Assembly: GCA_963920575.1 (NCBI GenBank)
Contig: OY986972.1
Coordinates: 3,737,115-3,801,114, forward strand
Direction: 5' to 3'
Origin: Narthecium ossifragum
Lineage: Eukaryota; Streptophyta; Magnoliopsida; Dioscoreales; Nartheciaceae
DNA: 64,000 nt
A model generated the notes under the pieces. The model did not search any database, had not been told where the DNA came from, and saw only the letters and a program-made list of their open reading frames with translations. Positions 10,940-23,240 of the stretch are shown here, piece by piece. Position 1 is the stretch's first letter. Each line of letters begins with the position of its first letter. The position numbers were made by a program, and so were the translations under genes.

Positions 10940-11220
10940 AATACATAGAAAGCTAAAATAGGAGTACAGCTAAAATAGGAGTACAGCTAAAATAGGAGCT
11001 GCCATATTATACATTCAAAGTAAACTGCTGACATTTTCCATTCAAAGTTAACAAACATTACATCTAAAATACGGGGCTTTGCAGTTCCGCTAGTTAGCTG
11101 CTGCCATATTATACATGGCAGCTCCGCTACTTAGCTACTGCCATATTATACATGGCAGCTCCGCTAGTTAGCTGCTGCCATATAATACATGGCAGCTCCG
11201 CTAGTTAGCTGCTGCCTAAA
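10940..11220. repeat. 37-bp tandem repeat in the Harbinger element
   Basis: Units of 37 bp beginning GCAGCTCCGCTAGTTAGCTG start at 11081, 11118, 11155 and 11192 (last partial). Each unit is itself palindromic (CAGCTAACTAGC type). Upstream, AGCTAAAATAGGAGTAC is repeated three times at about 10952-10996. The block sits between the hybrid-binding-domain ORF and the Myb gene. Confidence 0.85.
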
Positions 11221-11483
11221 ATAGGAGTAACAACCATATGGTATATATTCTTAAACATTGCAGCCACCCAAAGTTTAGCAGACACATGACCAAACAACTA
11301 TCAAAAAGAGAATTTCTGAATATCTGAATATCTAGTTCTTGCAAACCATAGAAGCAAAAAGAGACTAATTGTTATCAACCCCAACAATTCAAATCCTGTG
11401 ACTAGTGCAGGATCCGACAACACAAAAAGAGGCTAATGTTAGGAATATAGTTGTAGGTTACAAGCAATGTTACTAATGTTCCA

Positions 11484-12473
11484 TCACATCGCGCTTTCAT
11501 TGTCGAAGAAGCGCTTCAACCATGCCTTCCGCATATTCAAACTACGGTACATAAATGCACGACCTTCGACATCGTGATGTAGTAGATATTCGAAAGCCCT
11601 ATCAAGATCTTCTTCCTCGAAGCCATCAACCTCCATTACAGCTTTATGTATCTTGTCTTCGGCCTTGCAGTTGCCAGATTCAATAGCCGCAGACATCCTA
11701 CCCAACACGGCCAGAATTGCTTCATCCCTCGCCTCTCCTCTGGGCCTCTTATTCCCGGACCTTTGAGGCATCCTCATAGAGCTTTCACCACCAACGTTAG
11801 TGCTCATAGGGGTGGTTGGGGTGGCTTCATCAACCGGTGAATCATTATTAATCGGCGGATAAGAAGCTTCATCATCAAGGTTGGTGGTATCTTCATTCAC
11901 AACATGCTCGTCATATACAGACTTAGAGCACTGCCCAGTGGCCCTTTCCTCCCCACAACAGGTCATTAACAAGTCGAAATTCTCTATAGGCTTGTTGAGT
12001 AAGGTCTTAGCCTTTGGATGAGCCTATATGCACAAAATACGGGGCTTTCATATATATATATAGTACACATAACGTTAATAAATAAATCAGTTTCGTAAAA
12101 AACATACCGCAAGATATTCATCCGCCACAGCCGGTGGCAAGGTGATCCGCCTGGACTCCTCGTTCCACCCAGCCCCACTCAAATCAAGCAATTTCTTGAT
12201 CAAATCATGCTTGGATCGCAACCACGCCATGTGATGGCTTACATTATTGCCGTCATAGGATGTGCCACAATTCTTATTGACCGCTTGAGCAGCGGCTGTG
12301 AAATGGCTTCCTTTAAACCATTTATCCCCTCGAGGCTTGTTTTTGGCAACTTCACCAAGGAAAGCAAGCAAGACAGCCTCGGCTTCAACACTCCATCTTT
12401 TATTCGGGGTACCCTTCTTACCGGCTGCCCGTGACCCACCATCGTCCTGGGTCATCGGTTGAGAGGAATCCAT
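11484..12473 (-). CDS. Harbinger Myb/SANT-like DNA-binding protein (two exons)
   Basis: PIF/Harbinger elements encode, besides the transposase, a Myb/SANT-like protein that binds the transposon ends and brings the transposase to DNA in the nucleus. Exon 1 is 12473-12108 and exon 2 is 12023-11484. The intron 12107-12024 has GTATGT at the donor and TATAG at the acceptor, and the joined frame is 301 codons. The Myb/SANT-like domain (PF12776 type) spans about residues 24-120: KRWSVEAEAVLLAF, WFKGSHFTAA, then the W-L-R-S-K-H-D-L-I-K block. The C-terminal half is acidic and Ser/Thr-rich, with a basic GNKRPRGE stretch that may be a nuclear signal. It starts 178 bp after the transposase stop. Confidence 0.88.
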
Positions 12474-12651
12474 ATCCTACATGCAATATTCATAACACAC
12501 AAACAACAATATTTTCACACTAGCCACACAATCTTTACAAACAAGGAGCAAAGCCCATTCTAATAAAAGATAGGTAAAAACCTACAAAGTTTGTTACAAA
12601 CTTAACTTGTAAATGTAACAGAGTTTTATAATAAAAGCAAACACAGCATAT

Positions 12652-14015
12652 TCATGTGTTATAGTCTCCCCACATATGTTCAGCAATTCTGTCACGAATT
12701 TCTAACCAAACATTTTGCTCTTCTCGCTGCCTCCTCGCGGTGCGTGGTTGTGCAATTGCCGGTTCAGCATCCACTGGGACGTCCGGATCAACATCAACCA
12801 TCATTAACGGATCACTTGGAGACTCTTTTAGAATAAAGTTGTGTAAAATACAACAAGCGAGCACAAGATCAACTTGTGTTTCGAAAGGGAAAAAAGGATG
12901 AGACGCTAGAATCTTGAAACGATTCTTAAGCAAACCAAATGCTCGTTCAATTTTCGACCGAAGCGATGAATGCCTTAGGTTGAAGAGCTCTTGCTTATTG
13001 CGAGGTATATTGCCATAGTGCTCTTTCAAATGGTACCTTACACCCCGGTAAGGCGCAATGAAACCAGGCATGGTTGTGTATCCAGCATCAACAAGGTAGT
13101 ACTTGCCTACAATTAATATCAATGGACACATCACCAAATGCATTATTAGGAAAAGCACGCATGCCAAAGATATTAGGTAGTGCTTGTACCTTCGATGGTT
13201 TTTAAACCACCGGGAGAGGGTCTCGAAAGTGCGTCTTTCAACACAGTAAAGTCATTGGCTGAACCTTCCCAACCAGCTAATACATATGTAAATCGGAGGT
13301 CTGGGGTACAAGCAGCCAAAACATTTTGAGTCACTCCTTTCCGACCACGGAACGGTAGGATTCTATTTGCTGGGACGTTCGCATGAATATGTGTGCCATC
13401 TATAAGGCCAATACAATCCTACATGCACATGAAGAAAGCAACATGTCATATAAGTCCATTGGTCATATAAGACCGATGCAACCCAAGGATGTTGCAAAAG
13501 CTAGTATTAATTATTACCTTAAAGTACGGATAATACGTGGGGCTGTTCAAGATTTCCGGATGCGTGGCTGATCCCGGTTGATGCATGTAGAGGTCCCGAA
13601 GTTTACATATTGCCTTCAAAACAGCATTGAAATATCGACTGATGGTTTCCCCGGACAATAAAAACTCTGTCCGCATCACTCGATTTTTCGTGTTGTGACC
13701 AACAATATGTAAAAAAATACACAACTGTTCTTCGACGGTTACATGATCTGTGTCCTCTAGCAAATGTCGTAGTCTTATTTGGTTGGCAAGTTCTCTCAAT
13801 GCATCCACATCCATACGGATGTAACTGACACAATAATCTCCACCGGCCCTCATAATCCTATCCATGTGTCTTTTTCTAGTCTCCTCTCTATGCTCCCGGG
13901 GCATATCGCTAATGTGATCGCATGGTGCGTAGTACATTTTAATTAAAATAACTACGACAGCGTATACCACGGCGAGTACCCGCATCCTCTCCAATTCTTC
14001 ATCGTAGACATCCAT
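12652..14015 (-). CDS. PIF/Harbinger transposase, HARBI1-like DDE (three exons)
   Basis: Nuclease that cuts and joins the transposon ends in the nucleus. Exons read on the minus strand are 14015-13518, 13418-13190 and 13106-12652; both introns have GT...AG ends and the frame joins into 393 codons without a stop. Exon 1 holds the helical N-terminal region. Exon 2 begins with the family signature CIGLIDGTHI and ends after GWEGSAND. Exon 3 has YYLVDAGY, GVRYHL, KIERAFG and the closing LACCILHNFI. Candidate catalytic acids are D173 (IDGTH), D222 (SAND) and/or D249 (LVDAGY), and E296 (KIER). The length is normal for the family. It appears intact, so it could supply activity for related MITEs. Confidence 0.92.
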
Positions 14016-14029
14016 CTAATAATAAACAT

Positions 14030-15690
14030 AACCAACTACCATATTTAATATTGGAGAATTCATATCTATAGATAAAAGCTTCTATAAACAACACACAGGG
14101 GGAAGATCATGCCACCATTTTATACACAAGAAATTAACACAACACAATGAATTAAAACACAGCTCTTCTACACAAGGAATATTGAAACACAGCTCTTCTA
14201 CACAAGGAATTAACACAACACAATGAATTAAAAACACAATGAATTAGGGTTTCAGGATTATATGATCATTAAACCTCATGGAGCACAGATAAGTACATTT
14301 TTTGGAGAGTAGAACTAGTATGATGCTACAGAATTAAATAGTGAAACAGTGACTGCATTTTGCAGCATGTTATGCATTTTGCTCAATCAAACAGTGACTG
14401 CATTTTGCAGCATGTTATACATATAACAGAGTAGAACTAGTATGTCACCTAAGGCTCAACCTTGACAGAATCATCAGAAACAGAAAAATAACTCTACTCA
14501 GAAACAGAGTAGCTTGCTCAATCTCCCAACATCATGAAACAGAAAAAAACTTAAGAAGAACTCAAGAACTAATAATAGACTTCATAAACTCCAGTGAGCA
14601 CGAATTATATGTCAATAAATATCAAGATTAATTCCAAGTCTTATAACTCTACTCAGATCAAGCCTTATAACTCGTTACATGGAAAAGGCTCAAGAAAAGA
14701 AGGTAACAGATAAGGCCTACAAAGATTATTAACAAGAAAATACATGTCCCTAGTTCACATAATCACATGTGCAAGATCAGCTTTCTCACAATAAAAGTTA
14801 CAGCTGCTTCTTTGATGCATACTGGGAAGCAAAGAATAAAAGTTCTCACAATAAAAGCTCACAGAACTGGGGTTTCATAGAACGAAACAAATCTCGTTAC
14901 AAATCCATAGATTGTTGCAGTTATATATCGGAGGAACAAATCAGTCACTAGAGGAGAGTTTGATGCATACTGGAAAGCAAAGAATGAAGAGGAAGGGGGT
15001 CTAATTGAAATAGCTGCTTCTTTGATTAAAAACAAGGTGATCTTCTTCTGAGAAACTGCGTTTTGGTTCGAAATCTTTTGCTGAGAAGAGAAAGGAAAGC
15101 TCACAAAACAGGGGTTTCATCAATCCAAACAAATCTCGTTACAAATCCATAGATCCAAACCAAGAAAACCACCATGAGAAAAATCCGTAGATCCAAGAAA
15201 AATAAAACAAATCCATAGATCCAAGAAAAATGAAACAAATCCATAGATTGTTGCAGTTATATATCGGAGGAACAAATCAGTCACTAGAGGAGAGTTTGGT
15301 GCATACTGGAAAGCAAAGAATGAAGAGGAAGGGGGTCTAATTGAAACAGCTGCTTCTTTGATTAAAAACAAGGTGATCTTCTTATGAGAAACTGCGTTTT
15401 GGTTCGAAATCTTTTGTTGAGAAGAGAAAGGAAAGCTCACAAAACGGGGGTTTCATAGATCCAAACAAATCTCGTTACAAATCCATAGATCCAAACCAAG
15501 AAAACCACCATGAGAAAAATCCGTAGATCCAAGAAAAATAAAACAAATCCATAGATCCAAGAAAAATGCAACAAATCCATAGATCCAAACAAATCTCGTT
15601 ACATGGAAAAGGCTCAAGTAAAGAAGAGAATTCATAAATCCAAGCACATATATCAAAAAAAAAAAAACAAAGCCATAGATCTAACCTGAG
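14030..15690. repeat. Tandem repeats in the 5' untranscribed part of the Harbinger element
   Basis: Upstream of the transposase start. At 14100-14230 TACACAAGGAATTAACACAACAC and ACACAGCTCTTC recur; at 14340-14430 GTGACTGCATTTTGCAGCATG is repeated. From about 14861 to 15700 a block beginning CTCACA(G/A)AAC(T/A/G)GGGGTTTCAT occurs three times (about 14860, 15100, 15436), each carrying AAATCCATAGAT motifs. Short frames in this block arise from the repeats and have no recognised domain. Confidence 0.75.
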
Positions 15691-16241
15691 CAGATCCGGT
15701 GAGGAGAGACGCCGGAGAGAACACGCCGGATATAGCCGCCAACGGAGAGGATACGGTGAGGAGAGACGCCGACGGAGAGGAGATGGCGAGCAAAAACTCC
15801 GGAGATCGCCGCCAATGGAGAGGAGACGGTGAGGAAAACAACACACTGGAGGGAGCCGACGGAGAGAAGGTGGGCTGCTCACCGGAGAGACCCGATTGAG
15901 AGGAGATGGTGAAGAGAAATGTCGGAGAGATCCGGCGGAGAGGAGATGAGGGGGGGGTGAGGAGAAACCCTAGCCCGAGTTGTGTTTTTGGAATCTCGGG
16001 ACTGATGTCTCGAGTGGGCGGGCGAGTGGGGTGTAGAGTGGGGGACTGATTCGGTATTTTTGAATCGTCTCCCACTCCACTCAGCCGACTCTGGCATTTT
16101 TTTTGCCAGAGTCAAATGGCTGAGTAGAGCCTTTTAGTCCACCCACTCCCTCCACTTGATGTCCAACCAAACAGCTTCAAGTGGAGGGAGTGCTGCTAGT
16201 CCAGCCACTCCACCCCCCACTTTTGTCAACCAAACAGGCCC
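15691..16241. repeat. GC-rich right subterminal region and right TIR of the Harbinger element
   Basis: A purine-rich run (GGAGAGGAGACGGTGAGG, GCCGGAGAGA) resembles GC-rich modules elsewhere in the window. It is followed by inverted motifs around CCACTCCCTCCACTTG (16140-16190) and the terminal CCAAACAGGCCC. A 140-codon minus-strand frame lies across it but is Ser/Pro low-complexity and probably not a gene. Confidence 0.6.
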
Positions 16242-16244
16242 GTA

Positions 16245-16580
16245 GAAAGAGTGCTGGTTATGCTACTCCTAGATAGAAGAAACAGTACACTACTCCTAGG
16301 TAGAAGAAGAAGCAATGGAAATAAAAGCTAATTCATTGATAGAGTTGTTCGGTTCATGTTCTAATCCTTTTCTTCCATCAGATATTTATACAACCTCTCC
16401 AAAGCAACTTCCCATGATCCCATGACCTCTTACGGTTGCTCTCTAGGTCGCCTACCATGAGCTCCTATTATTGCTCCATGACTTCTGGTGGTTGCCCTCC
16501 ATGATCCTCGACGGTTGAGTCCCTCTATGTGCTGATTTTGACCCACATTTTGACCCTCGAAATATGCCAAATTTTGGAGG
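16245..16580. other. Flank of the Harbinger insertion, no gene recognised
   Basis: Continuation of the CTACTCCTAGGTAG-bearing sequence interrupted by the transposon, then sequence with AGATATTTATACAACC and short repeats of CATGA(T/C)..TGGTTGC. It could be part of an old LTR, but I could not find paired ends. Confidence 0.4.
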
Positions 16581-16886
16581 TAACAATTACACATGCCGCA
16601 AAATCGGTAGTAAGATACCGATTCTATCATTTAGTCCATCGGTAGTAGGAGACCGATGAACTAGATCAATGAATCGGCAGCTCACTACCTATTGAATTAT
16701 TCATCTAATCCATCGACAGTGAGATACCGATGGACTATATCAACCAATCGGTAGCTCACTACCGGTACAATTCAATCGGTAGTGAGCTACCGATTCATTA
16801 ATCTAGTTCATTAGTATCTCACTACCGATGGATTAGATGATAGAATCGGTAGTGGACTATTGATAGATAACATGTTGTGATTGTCA
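16581..16886. mobile_element. Foldback (hairpin) element built from ATCGGTAGTGAG / CTCACTACCGAT modules
   Basis: The left arm (about 16581-16718) and right arm (about 16760-16886) are reverse complements over roughly 125 bp with few mismatches, including the shared stretch ATTCTATCAT followed by TAGTCCATCGGTAG. The arms and loop are made of short palindromic modules in which ATCGGTAG(C/T)(T/G)CACTACCGAT recurs. An RNA across it would fold into one long hairpin. There is no coding frame and no clear target duplication. Confidence 0.8.
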
Positions 16887-17175
16887 GGTTAGTTCTCCTT
16901 CTTTTGTACTTTGCTTGATGTATTCGTGGTGGCTTAGGTTGCTTAGCCATAAAAAAACATCAACCTTGAGGATTTTATCACTTTCAGGGCAATGGTTCTT
17001 CATTGGTAGAACCCATGACCATTTTTATGCATGTGCTTCCTGTATTTTGCCACGAGCTGATGATACATTATCCATTTGGCTAGATTGATCATTTGACTTA
17101 TTGCAAATGTGATTGTACAGGTCTGCAGATGATGCAAATGTTTTCCTTGTGAATAATTTTCAAGATCGTTTACAG

Positions 17176-18780
17176 GTGCATAGCGTTTTTCCCAAGCTAA
17201 TGTTAGATGTTTTTGGGATCTTGATTATAGAAAGCATTCTATTATAAAGTAGTCAATCTATTCATTTTCTTTGCCAAGAGGGATTATATCTTCTTATTTT
17301 GAAGTATGTGGTTTCTAACTACATGTTTATGTGTTTGTCGTATCAGTCTTGCATCTAATCTTGGATATTATCATATCTTATGATGGTTTAATGGGCAGGA
17401 GGCTACTGACTAATTTCAGCTCCATGTTTTTTCTACCTTATCTGATGTTCCATACAATGAATCATCTTCTTTTCCCTTGGTTTGTATGTTCCATACATTT
17501 CTTAAGTTCCATTTAACATGATATACTTCATTTAAAACATTTAATCTATGTAGAACATGAGTCCTAGAAGGGATCCAGACATTATTGATGATAAATGAAT
17601 GTGGTTAATCTAGTGGAAACAAAGAAGATGCCTCTTGCTATGATGATCATGCTACTTGTCGTTTTTTTTGTCTTTGAATTTACTTATTGAAGCCGGACAC
17701 CAGATCACTATGGTGGTTCTTGATATTCCGCTCGAACCAATTGACATTGTTGATTGCATGCAGAGGAGCATTTTTTTAGCTAAACCCTGAGCCTTTTTCC
17801 TGCCTACTTGTTAGTTGTTACTATTGTTCTTTTTTCATCCTAGACTTTCCAAAATTTAATCACGCGGTTCTAAGTTCTAGCTAGGTTGAGAACTTGAGCT
17901 GTTGCTTCGGAGGCTGAAATGCACCAGCTGTTGCACAATTTCATCATGCTTATGGAAGAATTTAGTGGTATCCAAAAAAATTTGACTTAAGATAATTTAT
18001 ACAAATTCCAAGAGTAGCTTCAATTGAAAGCATAATACATCGTTTGAAATAGATGCACAAGCATTTCAAATGCTTTGGATTAGGAAAATAGTGGTATGAC
18101 TTGGATCATGATGCTATCTAACCACCTTGTTATGGCATTGCTTTAACAGACAGATCGTCCGCTATCCAGTACACATTTTCCTAATAGACACGATGGAAAA
18201 AAAAGCTATATGGTAATATATGTGGTTGGAAGAGCTTAATAGACACGAGGAAAAAGAAGCAAAGAGTTATGTGGTAATTTACGTGGTTGAAAGAATCTGA
18301 AAAAAATGGAATAGAGAAGCAATAGGAATGCTACGGATATAGGCAAGAGGAATGTTATTAATGTAAGGAATTCTGATTTCCACTTACAAAAGAAAGAGAA
18401 GAGATAGTACTAGAATGGTTCGATATGGCGAAATGTCATCAAGCTTTATAACTGATCAAGGATTTCGATATCGAATGGAACAAAGCTTATTGTGCCAGGC
18501 ACTGGTGGCACAATAACTAACTGGTTTGGCACTGAGTTTATCGGGTAGGTTTTACGTGAATGGTCCGAACAAATTGTTTAACCTAATTCTGTCCGATATT
18601 CCTATGTTCTGTTATTGCTAGTACTAGTTTTATTGTGATTCTTCTATGAGGCCCACATTCCTTAGTCGGATGTATTTTGAGCTAGGTTGATTGTAAGAGT
18701 TTGAGCACACAAAAAATAGTGCAGAATGCAATTTTGCGCTTTATGAAATTTACCCTTATTGTTTTCTATATCTGTTGCAG
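17176..18780 (+). other. Intron of the TBC pseudogene
   Basis: AT-rich, with a GTGCAT donor at the left and TCTGTTGCAG at the right. No further exon or inserted element with visible ends was recognised inside it. Confidence 0.6.
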
Positions 18781-20919
18781 AGAAGTCTATCGTCTCTAGA
18801 ATTACCTAGGGCAGTCTCTATTGCAACTGGGACCTCATTAAATAGTTCTGCATTATCGCTTCATTCAGCAGAAAGTTGAGGGAAGCTGAATGGGCCTACC
18901 TATTATGAATCTAGTGAAAAGCACAAGCATAGGCAATGATCCTGCTCGTGATATCTCACTTCAGGTCTTGGAGAAGTTTTCACTTGTTACCAAGTTTGCC
19001 CGTGAAACAACCACCCAAATTTTTGGTGATAATCAAAGCAGTACTTTCAGTGCACATGAGAAAAAGGACAAGAATGACGCTTCTGAAATTGGTTCAATTG
19101 ATAGTGAGCTTGGGGATACAAAATCCAGCAAAAATGCAAGTTTAGTGATCTCAGAGCAGGAGGAGGTAATTATTTCTTCTCTTGAAAGCTTTGAACATTA
19201 GATATTTTGGCAGAAAGTAGAAACAATGTTCATGTGGAAGTAAGTTTCTTTATGTTGTCCAGTTTTTGTAAGATTTCTTAATGTCTGATGTTAGCATGCT
19301 TGTTCTAGAATCCTGTTGTTCTAGCTAATGTTGTCTTGCTCCCTCGTCCTGACTTTAGCCTGGGAATTGGGATGAAAAAAATATAATAGTGTCGTATTTT
19401 TCAGCTCTGGATGAATATTGATTGAAATTACCATTATGCATATTCAATAATTGTAGGTCTTAACCTACTTGGATATGCATTTGTTCTCATTGCATCCGCA
19501 TTCGAGTTTAGGCATTTTAATGTTTGGGCTTCCTTGTTTTTTTTGTCCTAGTTAACATATTTATATGCTTACTATTATACTCTGTGCTCTTTTGCTCTCT
19601 AATACAGAATTTTCCATCTTCCGAGAGTATTCTGATGATATAAGATGCTTATAACCAAGCAAGTTTGATCAACATGTATAGTTAGCGAGCATAAAAAGTT
19701 GGAATCAAGATTGTATTCTTTATAGGTGCAGGAAAAGGTTAACTTTAATCAAAACCTTGAAGACAAAAATGATTATGTCTTATCATGATGCAAGGATATA
19801 GACAAAGCAAAAGACGCAATACTGAGATCTGAGTGAAGTAATCAACAATTTTTGTAAAATTATTGGCATCTTTAGAATTTCTCTGCCCTGCAATACTACT
19901 TTAAAATGAATGATTGTTTGATCAGCACTTCCACTTGCAATTTGTTTAGGCTATGGAGCTTTTATTTTGGATTAATTAAGCTTTCATGCTGCGATTTTTA
20001 TCCTCTTACTTTGAAGTATGTGGAGAATACTGAGTTCTAAAATGCCCCAGCTAAGAATTGGATTCTTAAACGAGCCCGCTTTATTTATCCATTGCTACGA
20101 ATGATTTTTCAACTAATCCCAATGTAAAGCCTCTTAATCTGCTATAATATTCTTGATTAGGGGAAAATATCATTGATATAATTCAGTTGAGTGTCTCATC
20201 GTTGCACAAAACTCTTCTTAATCTTGCATGTTAGCAGATGTTTAAGGCTTTAAGCATCATATCATAGCATCTTGGCTGCTTCTCTTTTCAGCATGAGCAG
20301 CCAAATCTCATATGGGGAAAACCAAGACAATCTCCATTAGGATTCCAGGAGGTATGGATTTCCTTCAACACATTACCATTTGGAATGCAATAACTTATCA
20401 AAATTTTTCATTGGATGCTCTGAATAATTTTTTCTTTGCGATGAGTCTTCACTATTACTTTTGTCAATTATCCCTCGGAGTTTTAATTTTACCTTTTTTT
20501 ATTATATAATACAACTTTCTAGTCAAGCTATTATGCACTGCATGAGGGGCAAACACAGGTTCTGTTGTCAATTGTAATTTGGAGGCCAGCTTAAAACAAA
20601 TTCAAAAAGAGTTCTGAGCAAAAGTGTAGGATATGCCGTGTTGAGCATGGACCAAGTTATGAGCAAATGCTTTGTTTCTACTAGTGCTGCATACTCCCTT
20701 TTTTTGAAGACCGGTTGTTGTTACTCTACTAGTGAATGCCCGTGCCTACGACACGGATATTTAGGATTTCTTTCAAAAAATTTCGGCAGAACCTCCCCTA
20801 TATCGAGGGCTAAATAAGACAATTCGACAACATTCCTCAAATATAAAAATTAAATCACAGTATAAAAGGGGTGAACATTGTCCCCGGGGTAAACCTTGTC
20901 CCCCACAAATCACACAAAC

Positions 20920-20948
20920 CTAGTGGGATGCCCGTGCCCCTGGCATAG
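20920..20948 (-). other. Second, internal Helitron-like 3' terminus
   Basis: The minus strand reads GGCACGGGCATCCCACTAG, almost the same as the terminal GGCACGGGCATTCACTAG about 190 bp away. It could be a skipped terminator (longer element by read-through) or the end of an older nested Helitron. Confidence 0.5.
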
Positions 20949-21835
20949 TTTAAATTTATTCATGTTTTTCAGTTATGTGACTTGACACGGGCATCCATCA
21001 ACCAAGCTCCCAAAAAAGTACATTTATATGTTTAGGTTACCAATGGCACCAACAAAAAAATCTACATGGCAATACAAATAACAGTGACAGACTCACCGGA
21101 GCTTTTGGAAAATACACCCACGTATCAAAGACAGTTATGGAGCTCTTGGAATAAAAGTTGGGATCTATTAATCCAGCAATCTCAAGTATGAGCATGCAAT
21201 AGCACTCTCATAAAATAAAGGAGCATAAAAGAACAAAACTCATAAACCGCGCCCATAGCCACCTGACCACATAGTTGCCTTCTTTAACCCTAAACATACA
21301 CCACTAAAGAATCTAATGGCACCCTGATACCATGCCCCAACTATCAGTTTAACTAGCAAAAGTTGCAGCATCACTCACTCAATCTAATTTGAAACACGTT
21401 TATATATCTTCAGACAACAAACAGTGTTCATTCCGATTCGATGCAATGTAGAGACGAAGAAGCAAGTAGTAGTAATATTTACAAAAAGGAATAGAAAAGC
21501 ACATCTGCCTGATTTCTGTATTCTACCGTTTTCTTCAAGCATATCAGAAAGCCAAACAGCAGACAAAATTTTGCCGCACTAAGAGCTATGTAGCTAACAC
21601 TTACACAACATGGAATGGCAGCCAAACCTCCATCAAATCATTATTCGCAGAGAACCCTGTCTAACTCATCCTTGTCATTGCAAACCACCATCCTGCAACA
21701 TGATACAGAAACCTGATATGAGATAGTTCCCTGTATAAAAAAAGAAATAAAGCAATCTAGGATCTCAGCAGAGCTAGTCTTACTTAGAAAACCTATACTA
21801 TAACCTTATGCGTTTTGGCAGTTATAAACAAATGC

Positions 21836-21836
<1 letters not shown>

Positions 21837-21866
<30 letters not shown>

Positions 21867-21932
21867 CCCGACGTTTTATAGGAATTAGTTGGAAGCTCTC
21901 TCCTCTCTCTCTCTCTCTCTCTCCCGAGTCCT
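21837..21932. repeat. (CT)n microsatellites
   Basis: Two runs of CT dinucleotide, about 28 and 24 bp, separated by CGCCCCGACGTTTTATAGGAATTAGTTGG, inside the Helitron. Confidence 0.9.
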
Positions 21933-22559
21933 GACTTCTTGACGTTTTTTGTTGTTCAAGAAGTTATGCTACTAAGTTAGCCATATTACAGTGCTTAATT
22001 GCATGCATATAGCTAATTAACCACAACTATGCATCATTTGAATCACTAATCTACATGCCTAATTAAGAAATATAAGCACCAAGAAACTAATTAAAACATA
22101 TAGGTACCTTGCAGCGAAGTCTTTGAAGAGGGCCGGGGGCGATGGTCATGGCCACGGCGATCTAGCGACGTAAGATCGGGGGCGGTGGTCGATGCGGGGA
22201 AGAGGGCCGAAGGTCTAAAGGGATGAAGAGGGAGCGAAGGGATGTCTTTCGACGGTAGGAGCAGACGCCATCTTGCGAGACAAACTGAGCCGGAGTCGAC
22301 GTTGGGCCGGCCGGGATCGTGAGGGAACAGAGGATCTTGTGTGGGAGGAGAGGGGGGCGGCGCGTAGTGGATGTCGGTGTGCTTGGCGGCAATGTCGATG
22401 TCGGCCGGAGTTGAGGTCGGGGAGGAGCGGTTGACGAAGAACGGCGCCGAAGGAGAGAGATCGCATTGAGGCAACCACGATCTCGATTTCCTCCACCTCT
22501 CTTCCTCTTTTGATCCACCGAGTAACACGTACGCGACCAGTAAGTATGGCTGACAACGG

Positions 22560-23240
22560 GTTGGGCGTGGCCGACGGCGTGGGGAGACAGAGAGTGAGAG
22601 AGGGACCAACGGCGTGGGGGAGGCAGAGAGTGAGAGAGGGGCCAACGGCGTGGGGTGAGGTCGACGGCGTGGGGAGCCAAAGAGTAGAGAGGGGCTGACG
22701 GCGTGGGGAGACAGAGAGTGAGAGAGAGGCCGACGGCGTGGGGAGACAGAGAGTGAGAGAGGGAGATGGGGGATGGGCGGAGCCGGAAGTTGCCGCGATG
22801 ACCGACGGAGAGGAGGGAGAGGAAGAAAGGGGCGACGGGCCTGGCGGTATCGGAAGTCCCAGATGGCGATGCGACACTGGCGGTCCCCAACGGCCAGGCG
22901 GAGGTGGGAGTTGGAAGGGACTCATCGTGGGCGAAAAGATCGTGGGAGAGGGGCTGGGGAGCCCCTCTCGACGGTGTGGGGAACAGAGAGGTCGATGGTG
23001 TGGGGCGAGGTCGATGGTGTGGGGAACTCTTCTCGACGGCGTGGCCGACGGGTTGGGCGTGGTCAACGGTGTGGGGCGAGGTCGACAGCGTGGGGAACAG
23101 AGAGGGAGAGGGGGATGGGGAACAGAGAGGTCGACGGCGTGGGGAGCTCCTCTTGATGGCGTGGCCGACGGGTTGGGCATGATCGATGGCGTGGCCGACG
23201 GGTTGGGCGTGGTCGACGGCGTGAGGAACGGATAGGGAGA
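22560..23240. repeat. GC-rich minisatellite, GGCGTGGGGAGACAGAGAG units, in the Helitron
   Basis: Irregular 30-40 bp units built on GACGGCGTGGGGA plus (A)CAGAGAG(TGAGAG)AGG are repeated many times at 22560-22770 and, with GGTCGATGGTGTGGGGAAC variants, at 22940-23240. Long frames on both strands come only from the repeat (Pro/Ser/Leu/His or Gly/Val/Trp/Asp). Confidence 0.8.

Larger units (their letters stand above)
9926..16241 (-). mobile_element. PIF/Harbinger DNA transposon with three ORFs
   Basis: Both ends read inward GGGCCTGTTTGGTT, followed by related but not identical subterminal sequence rich in CTGTTTGGTTGG and GGAGTGG. The flanks are GTA on both sides (9923-9925 and 16242-16244), a three-base duplication of the right size for the superfamily though not the usual TTA/TAA. 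All three internal genes run on the minus strand: transposase, Myb/SANT protein, then a small hybrid-binding-domain protein. Splice sites join in frame in both larger genes with no internal stops, so the copy may be competent. Total length is about 6.3 kb. Confidence 0.9.

Noticed and set aside
15653..16075. 140-codon minus-strand frame near the right end of the Harbinger element as a fourth gene
   Set aside because: Ser/Pro-rich, lies in a GGAGAGGAGA repeat like other non-coding GC modules, and has no domain.
22091..23235. Overlapping frames of 120-320 codons in the Helitron GC-rich part
   Set aside because: All arise from the GGCGTGGGGAGACAGAGAG minisatellite. Different frames are equally open and none has a recognisable fold.
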